Positions 1 to 9,355 of a stretch of DNA of 64,000 bases are shown here, piece after piece; position 1 is the first letter of the stretch; every line of letters begins with the position of its first letter. A model generated the notes under the pieces. That model saw nothing but the letters and a program-made list of their open reading frames with translations. It did not search any database and was not told where the DNA came from. Source of the DNA: Lentibacillus cibarius. Lineage in GTDB: Bacteria; Bacillota; Bacilli; Bacillales; Amphibacillaceae. The stretch covers positions 1,798,001-1,862,000 of the forward strand of contig NZ_VCIA01000001.1 in assembly GCF_005887555.1 (NCBI RefSeq), in the 5' to 3' direction. A program made the position numbers and the translations under genes.

Positions 1-2461
1 CATCCAAATACCGCAGATAAAAATCCAGAAGCCGCTTGGAATCTAAGTGAAACAAATTTGGAAGCCGTTTGGTAACCATTTTTTCATCTGTAAAATAAAA
101 ATCATTTTTAATACCTGCTTCAACTAGCATTCGACTAAACGACCGATCGGCGCTCTTGCCGTAAAAGTCGTAAATCGACATTTGATAGTAGGTCAAGAAA
201 TGATTCAATGTCAATGCTTGGTCAGCGTTGGCATGAAAATCCTTTAGCTTTTGAATTATATGACTACGACGATTGCTCAGCTGTCTTATACTCCGCAACA
301 CATATTCTTTTGCTTGTTTTTCCATGACAATGAAAGACCCTCTTGGTAAGGTGCTAAATCCATTTTCAACGTAATGCTTGATCGAATGCTTTGTTTTCCC
401 AACGAGCGCCCGAAACTTCTCCTCAAAGCTATAGTTTTTATGCGCTTGGCCAATAAAGTCAAGGACAGTTAGACAATCTTTATCCTCATGTAGCCGTAAT
501 CCTCGCCCAAGTTGTTGCAAGAATACCGTTAAACTTTCCGTTGGACGCAAAAACAAAGTAGTATTAACAGTAGGTATGTCGACCCCTTCGTTATACAAAT
601 CAGCAACAAAAATAAACGTCATTTCCCCCGCTTCCAATTCCTTCTTAGCAGATTCCCTTGTTTCCTTGTCAGAACCCCCATGCAATGCAACGGACTTCAC
701 ACCTTGTTGATTGAAGTAATCGGCCATAAATTGAGCATGCTGCACACCGGCACAAAAGCCGAGCCCTTTCACTTCATCCAAATCGGTAACATACTGCTTC
801 ACACTTTTTAAAATTTGATGGGCACGAAACGTATCACCCGTATACAAATTTTCTAATTCTCGCATGTCATACCCTTTATTTCGCCAAGTCACCTGGGACA
901 AATCAACACTATCAGTTATACAAAAGTATTGAAACGGGCTTAATAACTTCTGATCAACCGCTTCTGTTAAGCGCATTTCAGCAGCAATTCGGTCATCAAA
1001 ATAAGGTAATATACTTTTCCCATCCATACGTTCCGGTGTTGCTGTCAATCCAAGCAGCACTTTTGGTCGATAATATTGGAGCAATGTTTGATATGAAGCT
1101 GCTGCAGCATGATGAAATTCATCAACAATAATAAAATCATAGTAGTCAGGCGACGTGTACTCATCAAGCTTTCGACTATTAAAACTTTGGATACTAATAA
1201 ATAGATGGTCGATATGATCCGGTTGATTGATACCTACTAATAAATCACCAAAATTTAAATCCTGCATAATCGCGCGAAATGTATCCAAGCTTTGTTTTAA
1301 AATTTCCTCCCTATGCGCAACAAACAACAACCGCTGGGGACGTCCTTGTTCCTGGACAAAACGTTTATAGTCAAAAGCAGATATAACCGTTTTGCCGACA
1401 CCAGTTGCTGCAACTAATAGATTGTTATATTTTCCATGTACTTTCCTTTCCACATCAAGATTTTCTAGTATTTCTTTTTGGAAAAAATACGGCTTTATTT
1501 CAAATGAAAAATGGATCGGCTTCTCGTCCCGTTCTTTTTTACTTAACGTTGCTTGCAGATATTGATGGTCTTCTTCCTTGTCATAGTGAAACGGTTCAAA
1601 TTCATCACTATTCCAGTATGTTTCAAACGTGGCGTCCATTTTTTTAAAGACATCAAATGAGTCCTTTTCTGTGATTTTCACATTCCACTCCAAACCAGAT
1701 GTCAAAGCTGGATTGGAAAGATTGGACGAACCGATATAGGCTGTACTAAAGTTCGTATGTCGTTTAAAAACATAGGCCTTCGCATGTAATCTTGTTTGAT
1801 CAACATCATATGAAACTTTGATCGTTGTGTTTGGCAATTGACCTAATTCCTTGATGGCTTTGTAGTCAGTCGCTTGCATATAGGATGTGGTAATAATGCG
1901 TAGTTGACCACCCTGACCTGTAAACGCTTTAAGTTCTTTTATAATCCCACGAATGCCACTCCATTTAATAAAGGATACGAGCATGTCAATTCGGTCAGAA
2001 GATAAGATCTCATTTCGCAATTCATGCATCATATTCGGTTCCGCTTTAGCCCCAGTGAACAGTGAGCTTTCCGAAATAGGTGTGATCGGACGAATAGGAT
2101 CTTCTTTTTTGACGCTGCGACTAGTATTTATTTTCGAATAGATGGAGGTGAGCACTTCCCCTTCTTCATCCAGTTGCAGACGTTTAAAATCTTCTTCAGG
2201 TAATAGTTCGTTCAGTTTTTGAATCAATGCATTGCTGGCTTCAATTTGTTTCAGTAAAGCATCCTGATCATTCTTCTCATTATCACGTATGTAGAATAAC
2301 GCCTTTCTCGTTACTTCGGAAATATAGGAAGCCAACTTCTTTCTCGCTTCCTCCACATCAAGCGATTCCTTGCCAATGTCATAATGATTAGCTTCTAATT
2401 TGTTTAATTCCTGCTTCAATTCCTGCGTTATAACTTCCTCATAGATACCTTCATGGAACAA
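1..2461 (-). CDS. PLD-domain SF2 helicase of the DUF3427 type, C-terminus beyond window edge
   Basis: The minus strand is open from a TTG at 2461, preceded by AAAGGAAG, to the window edge, giving about 820 codons with no stop. An N-terminal charged helical region (about 1-95) is followed by a phospholipase-D-like nuclease domain (about 100-260; RLHAKAYVF and IGSSNLS resemble the HKD motif). A superfamily 2 helicase core follows: Walker A AATGVGKT near residue 352, DEFH in place of DEAH near 448, LTATPER, and QQLGRGLR as motif VI. The last part resembles the start of DUF3427. Such proteins are predicted ATP-driven DNA translocases with a nuclease head, linked to DNA repair or defence. The NUDIX gene lies 43 bp upstream on the same strand, so co-transcription is likely. 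Family assignment is firm; biological role is inference. Confidence 0.85.
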   Translation of the reverse strand, partial: MFHEGIYEEVITQELKQELNKLEANHYDIGKESLDVEEARKKLASYISEVTRKALFYIRDNEKNDQDALLKQIEASNALIQKLNELLPEEDFKRLQLDEEGEVLTSIYSKINTSRSVKKEDPIRPITPISESSLFTGAKAEPNMMHELRNEILSSDRIDMLVSFIKWSGIRGIIKELKAFTGQGGQLRIITTSYMQATDYKAIKELGQLPNTTIKVSYDVDQTRLHAKAYVFKRHTNFSTAYIGSSNLSNPALTSGLEWNVKITEKDSFDVFKKMDATFETYWNSDEFEPFHYDKEEDHQYLQATLSKKERDEKPIHFSFEIKPYFFQKEILENLDVERKVHGKYNNLLVAATGVGKTVISAFDYKRFVQEQGRPQRLLFVAHREEILKQSLDTFRAIMQDLNFGDLLVGINQPDHIDHLFISIQSFNSRKLDEYTSPDYYDFIIVDEFHHAAAASYQTLLQYYRPKVLLGLTATPERMDGKSILPYFDDRIAAEMRLTEAVDQKLLSPFQYFCITDSVDLSQVTWRNKGYDMRELENLYTGDTFRAHQILKSVKQYVTDLDEVKGLGFCAGVQHAQFMADYFNQQGVKSVALHGGSDKETRESAKKELEAGEMTFIFVADLYNEGVDIPTVNTTLFLRPTESLTVFLQQLGRGLRLHEDKDCLTVLDFIGQAHKNYSFEEKFRALVGKTKHSIKHYVENGFSTLPRGSFIVMEKQAKEYVLRSIRQLSNRRSHIIQKLKDFHANADQALTLNHFLTYYQMSIYDFYGKSADRSFSRMLVEAGIKNDFYFTDEKMVTKRLPNLFHLDSKRLLDFYLRYLD

Positions 2462-2504
2462 CGGACCACTTCCTTTAATACTTTTTTGTTATATGTGGAG
2501 AGAT

Positions 2505-2906
2505 TTAAGAAAAGAGGGAAGTGTTCAATAGCTTTTCAATCGCGGGAATATCGGCCGGTGCCCAGTCCAGAATCTGCAAATCCTCTGGTGATACCCATGC
2601 TAGTTTATGATGTTCAGTTCTAATCGGCGTTCCTTCAAGAAGGTGACAAAAATATGTTGTTAGATGGACAGTACCAAAGTCATATTCGTAAACCGTATGG
2701 TCAACCTGCGCGCCAACATTTATATAACAATGCATTTCTTCCTCGATTTCCCGTTTCAAGGCGTTTTCCGGTGTTTCACCCTGTTCGATCTTGCCACCGG
2801 GAAATTCCCATTTATATGGTAATGATTTTGACGGACCTCTTTGCGCACACAAAATCTTATTGTCATCGAGTATCACCGCCCCAACGACGTGAATGTTCTT
2901 TTTCAT
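2505..2906 (-). CDS. NUDIX (deoxy)nucleoside triphosphate pyrophosphohydrolase, MutT-like
   Basis: A 133-residue NUDIX protein. The box reads GKIEQGETPENALKREIEEE, matching Gx5Ex7REUxEE, although the usual following Gly is His. MutT-like members hydrolyse damaged or non-canonical (d)NTPs to the monophosphate and pyrophosphate. The ATG at 2906 is chosen over the in-frame ATG at 2924 because AGGGGAGA lies just upstream of it and the six extra residues (MVRGDS) look untranslated. The gene precedes the PLD-helicase gene, probably in one transcript. NUDIX genes beside DUF3427 helicases point to a shared nucleotide or DNA quality-control task, but this is inference from adjacency. Confidence 0.85.
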   Translation of the reverse strand: MKKNIHVVGAVILDDNKILCAQRGPSKSLPYKWEFPGGKIEQGETPENALKREIEEEMHCYINVGAQVDHTVYEYDFGTVHLTTYFCHLLEGTPIRTEHHKLAWVSPEDLQILDWAPADIPAIEKLLNTSLFS

Positions 2907-3073
2907 TGAATCTCCCCTAACCATAGTGATACCCCCATTATAACGGCTTATTGATTATAATTCGATAACCTGTTTCAACTATTGTAGGGCAAGTGCTAGA
3001 TGGTACCCCGCCGCTTACATAACGGCGGAGAACCTACTTATTCATAAGGTTGTGGTTTATGTGTTTTTTTTGG

Positions 3074-4293
3074 TCACTTCACAATCTGCACTTTTCTAAT
3101 CATCCGCCCTTCCAAAGCCAGTATGTTGAACGTTAAGCCGCCGCGTTCGAGTACCTGTCCTTCTTCCGGAAATTCGTTTATTTCCTTTAATAAATAGCCG
3201 GCGAGAACGTCTTCTTCTTCAGGAATCTCCGTACCAAAGACCGAGTTCAGCCGGTGCAGCGTTATTTTCCCGTCACAGATGATTTCTGTTTCGGTCATTT
3301 TTTCAATCGTTGCATCGTTGGCAAGGTCCATCTCATCTTCAATTTCTAGTCCAATCATGGCTTCAATCACATCTTCATGGGTGAGAATTCCTTCCGTGCC
3401 GCCGTATTCATCGAGAATGATGGCCATGTGCTTTTTCTCTGTCGTCATTTTACGAAAAACCCACTCGATCGGTTGGAATTCATATATAATTAACGGATCG
3501 GTATAGCAGAACGCCTCTAGTGGTGTCTCTTTTTCCTCTGACCATGACAATAGATATTTGGAATGAAAAACGGCGACAATGTCATCAATACTCTCGTTGT
3601 ACACCGGATAGCGTGTATACGGATTTTGAATGACGACGTCCCGTACTTCCGCAAACGAAGCTGTCATCGGCAGGGCGGTGATCTCAACCCGTGGTGTCTT
3701 GAGGACATCTTTTACGTCCAGGTTGTAAAAATCGAGCACGCCTTTATGCGATGGGATTCGGCTTGGTCAAATGTTCCTTCTGAGTCAGCAATATCAACCA
3801 TAGCACGCAAGTCCTCTTTAGATATCGATTCATCAGGTGGTTGTCCCTTCGCCAAAGCGTTTGTGATTGCGTCGGTCAACCAGTTAAGCACGATGGTTAC
3901 CGGCTTAAACACAAACACGAAAAACCGAATGACCGGATAAATGGCTAGTGAAATTTTATCTGGAAATGCCGCTGCGATTGATTTGGGCAGCACCTCAGAG
4001 AAAACAAGAATCGTTATGGTCAAAATAGCCGAGGCAAGTCCCACATGAAAGTCATATTGAATTGCCAGCGCAGTTACGAGTGTAGGCATCAGAATGTTGG
4101 CTATGTTATTACCGATTAAAATGGTCGTGATAAACTCGCTTGGATTAGAAATTAAATCTAATAACTTCTCGGCCTTTTTATCGTCATTTTTTGCCTTTGT
4201 CTGCAGTTTCATCTTATTGGTGGCTGTCAGCGCCGTTTCACTGCCAGAGAAAAATAACGAAGCACATAATAACAGAATAATTGCAATGATCAC
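3074..4293 (-). pseudogene. CNNM/CorC-type hemolysin-family protein, disrupted by a one-base frameshift
   Basis: Two overlapping reading frames encode consecutive parts of one protein. The upstream part (GTG at 4293, AAGGAGG nine bases before it) has the N-terminal hydrophobic DUF21/CNNM domain and ends EGTFDQAESHRIK before leaving frame. The second part begins VLDFYNLDVKDVLKTPR and carries the CBS pair (about residues 190-330) and the CorC_HlyC C-terminal domain. Restoring one C to the CC at 3741-3742 joins them as IKGVLDFYN, the expected family sequence. An intact gene would give about 405 residues. Members are membrane proteins implicated in Mg or Co transport. A sequencing error is as likely as a true null allele. 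Confidence 0.85.
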
Positions 4294-4390
4294 GGGCAGC
4301 TGCCTCCTTATTCATGTACGGTGTATAATAGCATATATCCGTTATTTTTCACAAAAAGGGACATTTTAACCTTCTCGGCTATTACATTTA

Positions 4391-4426
4391 AAAGCTGATC
4401 AGTACTAAAACTGATCAGCTTTCATG
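4391..4426 (-). terminator. Rho-independent terminator after sodF
   Basis: A perfect 12-bp inverted repeat, AAAGCTGATCAG and its complement with an 8-base loop, lies 16 bases downstream of the superoxide dismutase stop. On the minus strand it is followed by T-rich sequence. Confidence 0.75.
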
Positions 4427-4437
4427 ATAGGTTGTTT

Positions 4438-5643
4438 TTAATAGGGTGTCCACTGAACATGCTGTGCGACTTGGAATCGATGATTGACATTTTCCCAGTT
4501 AACGACGTTCCACCACGCGTCAATATAGTCTTTGCGTTTCGTGTGATACTGCAGATAGTAGGCATGCTCCCATACGTCTAGTACTAATAATGGAATGGCA
4601 TCCTGTTGGGAAAGGTTTTGATGCTTTTCCGCCTGCAATATCTCGGTTCGGTGTGATCTTGGGGACCAGACAAGTATCGCCCAGCCGACAGCCTGCACCT
4701 TTTCGGCGGCATTAGAAAAGTGCTTCTTGAATTTATCAAAACTTCCAAAGGTGCGACTGATTTCCTTTTTGATATCCCCGGTTGGTTTGCCACCGCCATT
4801 CGGGGACATATTATGCCAGAAAATCGTATGAAGATAGTGTCCGGCACCATTAAAGGCTGCCTCGCCTTCCCAATGCTTGATTAGAGAGAAATCACCGCGT
4901 TTTCGCGCCTTCTCCATTTCCTTTTCGGCTTTGTTGAGGCCTTCCACATAGCTTCTGTGGTGTTTATCATGGTGCAACCGCATGATTTCTTCGCTGATGT
5001 GTGGTTCCAACGCGTTATAAGCGTACGGCAGTGGTGGAAGTTTATGTTCACCAATCGGCACGGTTCGGGATGATTTACGATCGTCATCGTCGTCCAATTC
5101 CTCTTCTTCCCGTTCGTCGTCCGCGTCGTCTGTCGGTAGTTTTGTTTGTGTTGCGTCAGAATCAGCTTCGGATAATTCAAAAGCCGGTTCCGCATCATCG
5201 TTTGCTGTTGCCTCCGTTTGTCCGGTTATCGTATCGTCAGTTGTCGCTTCCACTTGTTCTGCTTCCATCGTGTCAACCGTTGCCTCTGCTTGCTCGGTTT
5301 CTAACTCATTGTCCGCCGTTTCCTCCTTTTGTACACTGGCATTCGGCAATTCTTCTACAAATGTAGCGAACCGCTCCCTTAGCGACTCTGCCTCCCCTTG
5401 CAGCGAACGGACATCTTCTGTATCGTCAGTACGCGTTTCACTTTCATTACGGTCAAGTTGGACGCGATGTTCGTTTGCCTTTTCCCGCAGCTGGCTAAAT
5501 TGGTTGAGCCAATCATCTATTTCTTCTCTCACGCCATCTTCAAAATTTCCTTGGTGTTTAAACGAAATAATTGATTCTTCACATCGTTCCGCCCAGTCGT
5601 TCAGATCCTGCAACCAGCTGATTTTTTGTGATGATGATTGCAT
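4438..5643 (-). CDS. sodF: Fe/Mn superoxide dismutase with long acidic N-terminal extension
   Basis: The C-terminal ~200 residues form a complete Fe/Mn SOD, which converts superoxide to oxygen and hydrogen peroxide. It contains the helical hairpin with ligand His (LHHDKHHRSYVEGLN), the second ligand segment GAGHYLHTIFWHN, GGGKPTGD, and the DVWEHAYY signature with the last two ligands. Before it lie about 200 residues absent from a normal 200-residue SOD: a charged helical segment (1-90), then a Thr/Glu/Asp-rich stretch with short EAT repeats (100-190). This layout is exaggerated relative to Bacillus SodF. The ATG at 5643 follows GGGAGG with a longish 12-base gap; an in-frame ATG at 5682 has no ribosome site. 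There is no secretion signal. The acidic arm may reflect a salt-adapted cytoplasm or a binding tether (inference). Confidence 0.9.
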   Translation of the reverse strand: MQSSSQKISWLQDLNDWAERCEESIISFKHQGNFEDGVREEIDDWLNQFSQLREKANEHRVQLDRNESETRTDDTEDVRSLQGEAESLRERFATFVEELPNASVQKEETADNELETEQAEATVDTMEAEQVEATTDDTITGQTEATANDDAEPAFELSEADSDATQTKLPTDDADDEREEEELDDDDDRKSSRTVPIGEHKLPPLPYAYNALEPHISEEIMRLHHDKHHRSYVEGLNKAEKEMEKARKRGDFSLIKHWEGEAAFNGAGHYLHTIFWHNMSPNGGGKPTGDIKKEISRTFGSFDKFKKHFSNAAEKVQAVGWAILVWSPRSHRTEILQAEKHQNLSQQDAIPLLVLDVWEHAYYLQYHTKRKDYIDAWWNVVNWENVNHRFQVAQHVQWTPY

Positions 5644-6014
5644 AATGATTGAGATCCTCCCTTTTTGTAATTGACACTGCATGGTAGCCTATGCTGCTAT
5701 TCCCGCTTTTGTCACACGTACATATCGGAAGGGCTAGATGGATCAGGTTGGAACGTTTTCTATAAATAAAACCGGATGCTTCCATAGTCACAGAAAAGCC
5801 CCCACCAATTTCCAAATAGAAACCTTTACGCACACCATCGATTAGGGTAGGATTTATTATAAGATTATTTATAATTTTAGTACATCTAAACTGCTCCGCT
5901 TCAGATGGGGTGATTTTGTTTTCGCGCGAGTTTCGGGCCGGGTCGCGCGACTTTCCTGATTTTCGCGCGAGCCCCGGCACCCAGGCCAATTAAATAAACA
6001 AAGAAGGTGATGAT
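5644..6014. other. Divergent intergenic region with GC-rich repeats
   Basis: This 371-bp gap separates sodF (minus) from the first SSS symporter (plus) and must hold both promoters, though no convincing -35/-10 pair was identified. The left part is AT-rich; the right part holds the GC-rich repeat at 5921-5978. The short reading frames here have no ribosome sites and are not believed. Confidence 0.5.
5921..5978. repeat. GC-rich dispersed intergenic repeat (GCGCGAG/TTCGGGCCG type), copy 1
   Basis: TTTCGCGCGAG occurs twice (around 5920 and 5961), with TTTCGGGCCG and a CGCGCGA variant between. The same words recur at 14031-14073. Base composition is very different from the flanking AT-rich DNA. 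Confidence 0.5.
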
Positions 6015-7559
6015 TTGAATCTTACCTATTTCCTGTTTTTTCTGTGCATCATCGTCTGTACGCTGATTATTACATACTGGGCGGCGAAACAGAGTAAGAC
6101 GGCAAACCAATTTTATGTGGCAGCAGGCAGTCTGACAGGTATTCAGAACGGAATGGCGATTGCTGGTGACTACATTAGTGCGGCATCTTTTTTAGGGATT
6201 ATCGGTACCATCGCCATCAGTGGTTTTGACGGGTTTTTGTATGCGATTGGCTTTCTTGTTTCTTATTTAATCGTTCTATTTTTTATTGCGGAACCTGTGC
6301 ATCGTCTAGGTAATTACTCGCTTGGGGATGTGATCTGTTCGCGCTTTCCCAGTATCCGTATGCGCTGGCTGATGGCAATCAGTGCCCTGCTTATTTCCAT
6401 TCTTTATATGATTCCGCAGTTAGTGGCCGCGGGGCTATTGATCCGGTTGCTGCTTGATATTAATTATACGACGTCTGTTCTGGTCATTGGCAGTCTCATG
6501 ACGGTTTACGTTGTGTTTGGCGGTATGTTTGCAACGTCATGGGTACAGATTGTAAAAACCATTGTGCTCATGTCGGGAACGTTCCTGCTTGCATTGATTG
6601 TGTTAGCTCGATTCGGCTGGGACATCGCAGAATTGACTGCCCAGGTTAAAACGGGCACACCGCTGGGCGAGCAGTTTTTCCAGCCTGGCAATCTTTACGA
6701 TCAACCGTTGGAAAGCCTGTCACTTCATCTGGCCCTGATTCTCGGAACGGCCGGACTGCCGCACATCCTAATTCGTCTATTCACCGTCCGGAATGTCCGG
6801 GAAGTGCGCCGGTCGCTTTTAACTGCCAGCTGGATTATCGGGTTGTTTTACATCATCGCCCTTGTACTCGGTCTTGGTGCTGTCACTCTGATCGGCTACA
6901 ATCAATTAATTGATGCTGATCCGACGGGAAATTTGGCTGCTCCATTGCTGGCAGGGAAGCTGGGTGGTGACTTCCTGATGGCATTCATCGCGGCGATTGC
7001 TTTTACCACCATTGTTGCTGTCGTGTCTGGTCTGGTGATTTCGGCGACGACTGCTTTTTCGCATGATGTATACTATCACATCATTAAAAAAGGACAGACG
7101 ACGGAAAAAAGGCAATTGCGTGCTGCTCAGTGGACAGCATTTGTTGTGGGGCTCATCTCTACGTTGTTCGCACTTGGGCTGCAGCATATCAATGTAACTT
7201 TACTCGTTTCGCTAACGTTCATCGTGGCGGCATCGAGCAATCTTCCAGTGCTGTTATTCACTATTTACTGGAGGCGTTTTAACGAAATAGGGGCGATTAT
7301 TGGGATGGTCTGCGGACTGGGTGCTTCTTTGACATTTCTTTTGCTTGGACCAAACATTATGGACCCGGATGGGGGCTGGATTCCGAGAGAGCCGCTCTTT
7401 CCAATGGCAAATCCGGGGATTGTCGCCATTCCCATTGGATTTTTAGGTGCCTATTTCGGAACGCTGCTGACGGAAAATCCCCGCGAAAGTCATCAATCAT
7501 TCCGGCGGGTCTATATAAAAGCGCATACCGGGATTGACACGAAGGAGGACTCCTCATGA
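6015..7559 (+). CDS. Sodium:solute symporter, ActP-like (acetate or related monocarboxylate)
   Basis: A 514-residue polytopic SSS-family protein with about 13 membrane segments and typical segments such as GDYISAASFLGI near the N-terminus and ATSWVQIVK near residue 175. It starts at TTG 6015, closely preceded by AAGGTGATGA. It is clearly paralogous to the symporter at 12433, which sits in an acs-yjcH-actP arrangement, so a short-chain monocarboxylate such as acetate or pyruvate is the likely substrate (inference). Its stop overlaps the ATG of the LytS-like kinase by four bases, and a LytTR regulator follows, making a three-gene operon of transporter plus sensor pair. Unlike the 12433 copy it has no DUF485 partner. 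Confidence 0.88.
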   Translation: MNLTYFLFFLCIIVCTLIITYWAAKQSKTANQFYVAAGSLTGIQNGMAIAGDYISAASFLGIIGTIAISGFDGFLYAIGFLVSYLIVLFFIAEPVHRLGNYSLGDVICSRFPSIRMRWLMAISALLISILYMIPQLVAAGLLIRLLLDINYTTSVLVIGSLMTVYVVFGGMFATSWVQIVKTIVLMSGTFLLALIVLARFGWDIAELTAQVKTGTPLGEQFFQPGNLYDQPLESLSLHLALILGTAGLPHILIRLFTVRNVREVRRSLLTASWIIGLFYIIALVLGLGAVTLIGYNQLIDADPTGNLAAPLLAGKLGGDFLMAFIAAIAFTTIVAVVSGLVISATTAFSHDVYYHIIKKGQTTEKRQLRAAQWTAFVVGLISTLFALGLQHINVTLLVSLTFIVAASSNLPVLLFTIYWRRFNEIGAIIGMVCGLGASLTFLLLGPNIMDPDGGWIPREPLFPMANPGIVAIPIGFLGAYFGTLLTENPRESHQSFRRVYIKAHTGIDTKEDSS

Positions 7560-9355
7560 CCTATCTGACCATGATTCTGTCAGAGCGGCTTGGCTTGTTG
7601 CTTGTGCTTGCCTTTGTCCTGACGCGTATACCGGGATTCCGATCACTACTTGACCGAGAATACAGCAAAAAAATGACGCTGGTTCATATATGCATGTTTG
7701 GCCTGTTCGGAGTCGCGGGAACCATGACCGGCGTCGTTTTAGAGGATGGGGTGATTGCGGAACGGTTTTTTGCCTGGTCAGCCGATGATAATCAACTGGT
7801 TGTTAGTTCAAGTCTCGTTGCGATTGTTATTGCCGGGTTGCTGGGCGGTCCTGTTGTCGGGCTCGGTGCAGGCGTGATTGCCGGTGCACATCTTTTTTAC
7901 ATGGGGGGCATAGGCTTTATAGCAAACAGTCTGGTCAATCCTGTCACCGGTTTTCTTGCCGGGTGGACAGCTCGCTTTTTTTCCAATGAGCGGGTGATTT
8001 CCCCGTTAAAGGCCCTATTCATTGGTGTGTTTCCACCTATTTTGCAAATGCATATGCTGCTGATTGCCGAGCCCGGATCTAGTGCTATAGTCAGCATGGT
8101 GAATACGGTTGGGTTGCCGCTTGTGTTGTCGAACAGTATTGCTATTGCCATATTCACTGCCATGATCGGGATTGCTCTTCGTGAACAGGAAAACGAGGCA
8201 GCATTGGCAGCTGAGAAGGCATTCACCATTGCGGAGGAGGCACTTCCTTTTTTAAAAAGGGATTCTACCCGGGAAATGGCCGAGGGGATTGCGCGTTTAC
8301 TTTATGACCGGCTGGAATTGGCTGCCGTATCAGTAACCGATGAGCAAGAAATCCTCGCACACATCGGGATGGGGGATGACCACCATCAACCGGCCGACCC
8401 TATTATTACTCCAATGTCCCATGAAGCGATTAGTACCGGACAGATGCAGGTAGCCTATTCCCGATCCGAAATCCAGTGCCCAGATGCGAAATGCCCGTTC
8501 GAATCAGTCATCATCATTCCGATTATCGATACCGGCGAATCAGCCGGCCTTATAAAATTTTATTTCCGGAAAGCACAGCATATCCGCCCGGTCGAAATCA
8601 TGCTTGCACAAGGATTGGGACAATTGATTTCCAATCAGCTGCACACCATCGCGTCGGACAAATTAAAAACGCACATACGTGATGCGGAGCTGCGTAACCT
8701 CCAGGCCCAGATCAATCCGCACTTTTTATTCAACACGCTGCATATGATAGCAGCACTTTTCCGAAAAGACCCGGAAAAAGCGCGGAAAATCACGGTCAGC
8801 CTGGCTCATTTCATGCGTTTTAATATCAGTCTGGTAGCATCATCGCTTGTTCATTTGGAAAAAGAAATCCAGCACGTCGAGGCGTATATGACAATCATCC
8901 AGACGCGTTTCGCCAACCGGCTGCGGATTTACTTTAACAAAGTGGACGGGGGTGCACATGCACACATACCACCATCAACCATTCAGCCACTTGTTGAAAA
9001 CAGCATCCAGCATGGGTTGCAACATGTAACAGAAGGCGGTGAGGTGCACGTGGAGATGGAGCGTATTACAAGCGGCATCCGGATAACGGTTCGTGATAAC
9101 GGGGTCGGTTTTGATGAGCAGTTGTTGACCAGCGACGGTATGGTGCAAGTGGGTGAACACCAACAAAGCGGGGCAGGGATTTCCAATGTGAATCAACGTC
9201 TCATCAGCCTGCTGGGGGCATCGGCACGCCTGCATATTCGCAACCTGCCCGACCGTGGAAGTGAAGTAGCATTTACCATCCCGCATATACATATGGAAAA
9301 AACGAAGGGAGGAAGTTCATATGAAGCGGATTCACGTGATGATAGCGGAAGATGA
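7556..9355 (+). CDS. LytS/BtsS-type membrane sensor histidine kinase
   Basis: A 599-residue kinase. Residues 1-210 hold the 5TMR-LYT membrane sensor, residues about 225-360 a GAF-like region, followed by a HisKA_5 phosphoacceptor segment (LQAQINPHFLFN, His near 387) and a HATPase_c domain with N box (PLVENSIQHGL) and G boxes (DNGVGF, GAGISNV). Strong ribosome site AAGGAGG precedes the ATG. Translation is coupled to the symporter upstream, and the response regulator begins inside the last 35 bases. LytST in B. subtilis controls pyruvate uptake genes and BtsSR/YpdAB in E. coli sense pyruvate, so this pair probably senses the substrate of the adjacent transporter or a related carboxylate. That role is inference. 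Confidence 0.9.
   Translation: MTYLTMILSERLGLLLVLAFVLTRIPGFRSLLDREYSKKMTLVHICMFGLFGVAGTMTGVVLEDGVIAERFFAWSADDNQLVVSSSLVAIVIAGLLGGPVVGLGAGVIAGAHLFYMGGIGFIANSLVNPVTGFLAGWTARFFSNERVISPLKALFIGVFPPILQMHMLLIAEPGSSAIVSMVNTVGLPLVLSNSIAIAIFTAMIGIALREQENEAALAAEKAFTIAEEALPFLKRDSTREMAEGIARLLYDRLELAAVSVTDEQEILAHIGMGDDHHQPADPIITPMSHEAISTGQMQVAYSRSEIQCPDAKCPFESVIIIPIIDTGESAGLIKFYFRKAQHIRPVEIMLAQGLGQLISNQLHTIASDKLKTHIRDAELRNLQAQINPHFLFNTLHMIAALFRKDPEKARKITVSLAHFMRFNISLVASSLVHLEKEIQHVEAYMTIIQTRFANRLRIYFNKVDGGAHAHIPPSTIQPLVENSIQHGLQHVTEGGEVHVEMERITSGIRITVRDNGVGFDEQLLTSDGMVQVGEHQQSGAGISNVNQRLISLLGASARLHIRNLPDRGSEVAFTIPHIHMEKTKGGSSYEADSRDDSGR

Noticed and set aside
2654..2920. 88-codon plus frame inside the NUDIX gene
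   Set aside because: It is the antisense shadow of a well-supported NUDIX protein.
5579..6110. Minus-strand frames of 136 and 69 codons upstream of sodF
   Set aside because: They overlap the start of sodF and of the symporter, run through GC-rich repeats, and lack ribosome sites or domains.
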